This document shows, piece by piece, positions 61,631-64,000 of a stretch of DNA of 64,000 nucleotides. Below the pieces are notes generated by a model. That model was not told where the DNA came from and did no database searches. It saw only the letters and a program-made list of their open reading frames with translations. The stretch's first letter is position 1. The number at the start of each line of letters is the position of its first letter. Origin of the DNA: Mesotaenium endlicherianum (lineage: Eukaryota; Streptophyta; Zygnematophyceae; Zygnematales; Mesotaeniaceae); assembly GCA_009602735.1 (NCBI GenBank), contig WELA01010381.1:261872-325871 (forward strand), in the 5' to 3' direction. The position numbers were made by a program, and so were the translations under genes.

Positions 61631-62894
61631 TGTAATGAATCGATTCATTATTTATTTAATTAATTGCATATATTAATAAAGCACTAAATGAGTATTATGT
61701 CTATATACTCACATGTGCGAGTTCATCTAAATGAATGTATGTCGATGTAATGCGAGTTTACTTACTTTGTCAAAAAGGTCGGCAGGATGACTTTTGTACC
61801 ATAATGTAGTTTGCTGACTTTGTTGAAAAGGTCAGCAGGATGACTTTTGTATCACAGTGTAGTTTGCTAAAATTTATATATCAGTTATGTATAGGATATA
61901 TTATCAGTAGGTTGACATATAGTAAGCTCACTTGATATTAGTCAATATACTTAGCTTCAGTACGCTGAGGTTAGACATATTCATTTAGATTGTTATTTGT
62001 AGATTGGCACATGTGACCGTGGATATACTGAAAGTCGGGAGGTCGACTGAGATTTGGTAAACTGATGTCCTACCAGTGTGGTTAACTCCTGGGTAGGCGG
62101 AGCTGTCGTCAGTCAATTGAACAGTTAGGACTTCAGTCAACCGACCAATTTATATGGTCGTTATACCTAGATCCGTTGGGTCCAACTGAACGGGTTTCCC
62201 ACGAAACGGCGCACCTTGCGCCGTGGTCAACCAGGTGGTCACTAAGTACATAGCAGGCGGGGATCTCGTGGTCCCTTATTCTGGACAGTAGGCTTTACAG
62301 TCGGATTTCTACTTGCAAGTAATGTGTGCACTTTTTGGGTTCGTTTTAATGGCCAGCCTTCACGAAAATTGACATGGTTGCTTTGTTTGCGCTCCAAATG
62401 GAGCAAACTAAAACTTTTTGGAAAGGTCTCGTCAAGATGCATTCGTTGCCGTTGAGTTTGCTCAATTTGGAGTAGTATTGACAGAGTTATGCCCTCTGAC
62501 ATTTGGGGGTCACACAACGGACAGATTCAATGGTTTTCGCACCTAAGTCAGTGGGATGTGTTTGAGCTACTTTATGGTCATCTGAATGAGAGCGCCTTTG
62601 CTATTCGGTCCCCTGATGTTGTGTATGTGCTTACACATGCTTGTATGCCTGGTTTGCAAGAGGTCAAGAGTTTCTAAAGGAGAAGCTCTAGTCCTCAAGC
62701 TCGCCTCTTTCTTGTGCCTTGTATTCGTGTGCAACTATGGCACACTACGATAAGTGAGTCAAGGGTTATAGATGAGTAAACGGAATTCATTATAAGGGCG
62801 AAAATCGCTCCCTGATTTCACACGCTTCCACCTATCTCTGATCTTTTATATTTAAATGAAATATATTAATCTTGAATAAGCAAGATTCATTTCA
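61631..62894 (+). mobile_element. Solo LTR of a related family F
   Basis: 1264 bp from TGTAATGAATC to GATTCATTTCA, flanked by a perfect AGTGG duplication (61626-61630, 62895-62899). The ends match family C LTRs but most of the interior does not. It shares the core near 62055-62115 (CTGATGTCCTACCAGTGTGG, GGTTAACTCCTGGGTAGGCG). The strand is given by the TGTAATG end, taken as the 5' end as in family C. Confidence 0.88.
61756..61861. repeat. 53-bp tandem duplication in the F LTR
   Basis: Two units starting at 61756 and 61809, each with AAGGTC-GCAGGATGACTTTTGTA. A third partial unit begins at 61862. Confidence 0.75.
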
Positions 62895-63440
62895 AGTGGC
62901 ACCCTGTGTTGTACGAGTCTATGAAATTTAATCCAGCGGAGATTAATTACTCAGTGCATGATAAAGAGCTGTTAGCTATCATTCATGTGCTCAAACAGTG
63001 GAGAGCATACTTACATGGTAAAGCTTTTAAGGTGATTACATATCGTCTAGCTCTGACTCACTTTCAGAAGAAGTCCAAGCTGTCGAGGAGGGAGAACCGC
63101 TGGAGCCAGATGCTGGAGCAATTCCAAGTCCAGATCGACTACAAACCAGGGAAGTTGAATCCTGCTGATGCACTCTCTAGAAGACCTGACTTGCAAGAAA
63201 GGAACTTTAGTCAGCATGCTGTAGATAAAGTCCTGTGTGCACTCACTTCACTAAAGGTGAAAAAGTCCTTCCTTGAACAACTTAGGAAAGCCTACCTTTC
63301 TGACCCAACCTTTGATCCCAGCCCCACTACTGGTGTGTGTCGTGCTATTGCACTCGGGTATAAGCTTAAGGGAGGGGTCTGGGTGAGTGAAACCACTTCA
63401 GGCAGGCTGAAGCTGGTCATTCCTAATAACTTGGAAATCA
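62895..63440 (+). pseudogene. C3 RNase H, continued after the F LTR
   Basis: Resumes after the AGTGG duplicate: LYESMKFNPAEINYSVHDKELLAI, VITYRLALTHF (Tyr-Arg where C1 has Asp-His), NPADALSRR, then the start of the integrase linker. The frame ends where LTR sequence begins at about 63441. Confidence 0.8.
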
Positions 63441-63694
63441 TCTTACGGAGAGAGATCTGAATCCAAGGCGAGAAGCCATTGATACGCACTGTCTTCTAAC
63501 CTTGCTTATGTATGAGTTTACTGATTGCATTATTGATGCTAGCTTACTCGCATTTGACTTATGAGTATTGTTCACTGCTAGTATGTTGTCCTTTGTCGTT
63601 TAACCAGTTAATGGAAAATACCATAAAGATTACTTGCTGATAAAAAGATCTTTACTAATTGTTAATCGCCTATTTGGTAAGTCGATTCATTTCA
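63441..63694 (+). repeat. Family C LTR, 3' part only
   Basis: Starts inside the LTR near GGAGAGAGATCTGAATCC and runs to TTCATTTCA. It is followed by unrelated gag sequence, so it marks the right end of C3. Confidence 0.8.
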
Positions 63695-64000
63695 TTGGCG
63701 CTTGAAATCCAAAGTGTCGATGTCCTCCAAAGTTGTGGTTGCCCCACTGCCTCTGACTATTCTCCACAGCGTCGACTCTCGTCGCCAAGACCATCATTTC
63801 TCCAAGACTGGTAGGGTCCTTGAGCGCCACTTCCTTAGCCACAGTTGGCTTGAGTCCCCTCTTGAACTTGTCCATCATCTCCAACTTGTGCATGGATGGA
63901 CATTGAAGCACCAGCTCGTTGAAGCGCGATACATACTCTTGAACGCTTCCTCGTTACCGAAGGCGCACCAATAGATCTCAAGCAGTGGCCTCGGGTGCGA
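63695..64000 (-). pseudogene. Gag of another gypsy element (G), running off the window
   Basis: The minus strand shows a gag core similar in pattern to that of element B: SVQEYVSRFNELVLQCPSM, then MMDKFKRGLKPTVAKEVALK and LGEMMVLATRVDAVE. The upstream part at the window edge has two in-frame stops. Only this fragment is visible; the left side is replaced by the C3 LTR end. The gag would be a structural protein, but this copy is broken. Confidence 0.7.

Larger units (their letters stand above)
58423..63694 (+). mobile_element. Truncated family C element C3
   Basis: Starts in the middle of gag (AEQLAKAAEDTERREG region) directly after the C1 LTR and runs through gag, protease, RT and RNase H to about 63438, where it jumps to the second half of a C LTR (63441-63694). 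The primer site, gag start, integrase, chromodomain and ORF3 are absent. A solo F LTR interrupts RNase H at 61631-62894. Confidence 0.8.

Noticed and set aside
1-64000. CRISPR arrays, ribosomal RNA genes, prokaryotic operons or phage genes
   Set aside because: None seen. The repeats are LTRs and tandem repeats without regular spacers, and the only host gene has spliceosomal introns.

Overview
The window looks like a repeat-dense nuclear scaffold of a streptophyte (green-lineage) genome. The only host gene I can support is a GARP-type transcription factor of the NIGT1/HRS1/HHO family. Nearly everything else recognisable is transposable elements: chromodomain Ty3/gypsy, Ty1/copia, an R2-like non-LTR element, a small TIR element and solo LTRs. 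A charophyte alga such as Chara is my best guess, but that is inference. Two N gaps (500 and 107 bases) and seven isolated single Ns show it is a draft scaffold.

Layout. 847-9097: a decayed R2-like non-LTR retrotransposon split by a complete but stop-riddled copia element (3655-8771, 5-bp target duplication GCGAC). 10920-18226: the HHO-like gene, six exons with GT-AG introns in consistent phase. 18227-23100: AT-rich DNA with a diverged LTR-like segment (about 19.94-20.05 kb) and a 906-bp TIR element (21685-22590, TSD TAA). From about 23.1 kb to the end the window is nested LTR elements.

Nesting. Element D (minus strand, about 23.1-32.94 kb) is the oldest host element here. It was invaded by E (24909-30372), which itself holds a solo LTR of family B (28105-28607), and by a solo LTR of family C (30485-31203). 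D is cut at 32943 by a family C element, C1 (plus strand, 32943-58422). C1 was invaded by a second C element in reverse (C2, 37721-48064) and by an intact family B element (48280-54959). A third, truncated C copy (C3, 58423-63694) carries a 1264-bp solo LTR of a related family F (61631-62894). The window ends inside a minus-strand gypsy gag (G).

Most notable. Element B has intact gag and pol ORFs in different frames, joined by a textbook -1 frameshift site (A AAA AAC, 10-nt spacer, 7-bp hairpin). Family C carries a third ORF of about 557 codons between pol and the 3' LTR that resembles no envelope and that I do not recognise. LTRs of family C, family F and the 19.9-kb segment share a conserved core of about 60-105 bp. 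Three families (copia, B, C) share the same one-base variant of the tRNA-iMet primer-binding site. All in-frame stops in the copia and the R2-like element can be explained by C-to-T change, with no frameshifts.
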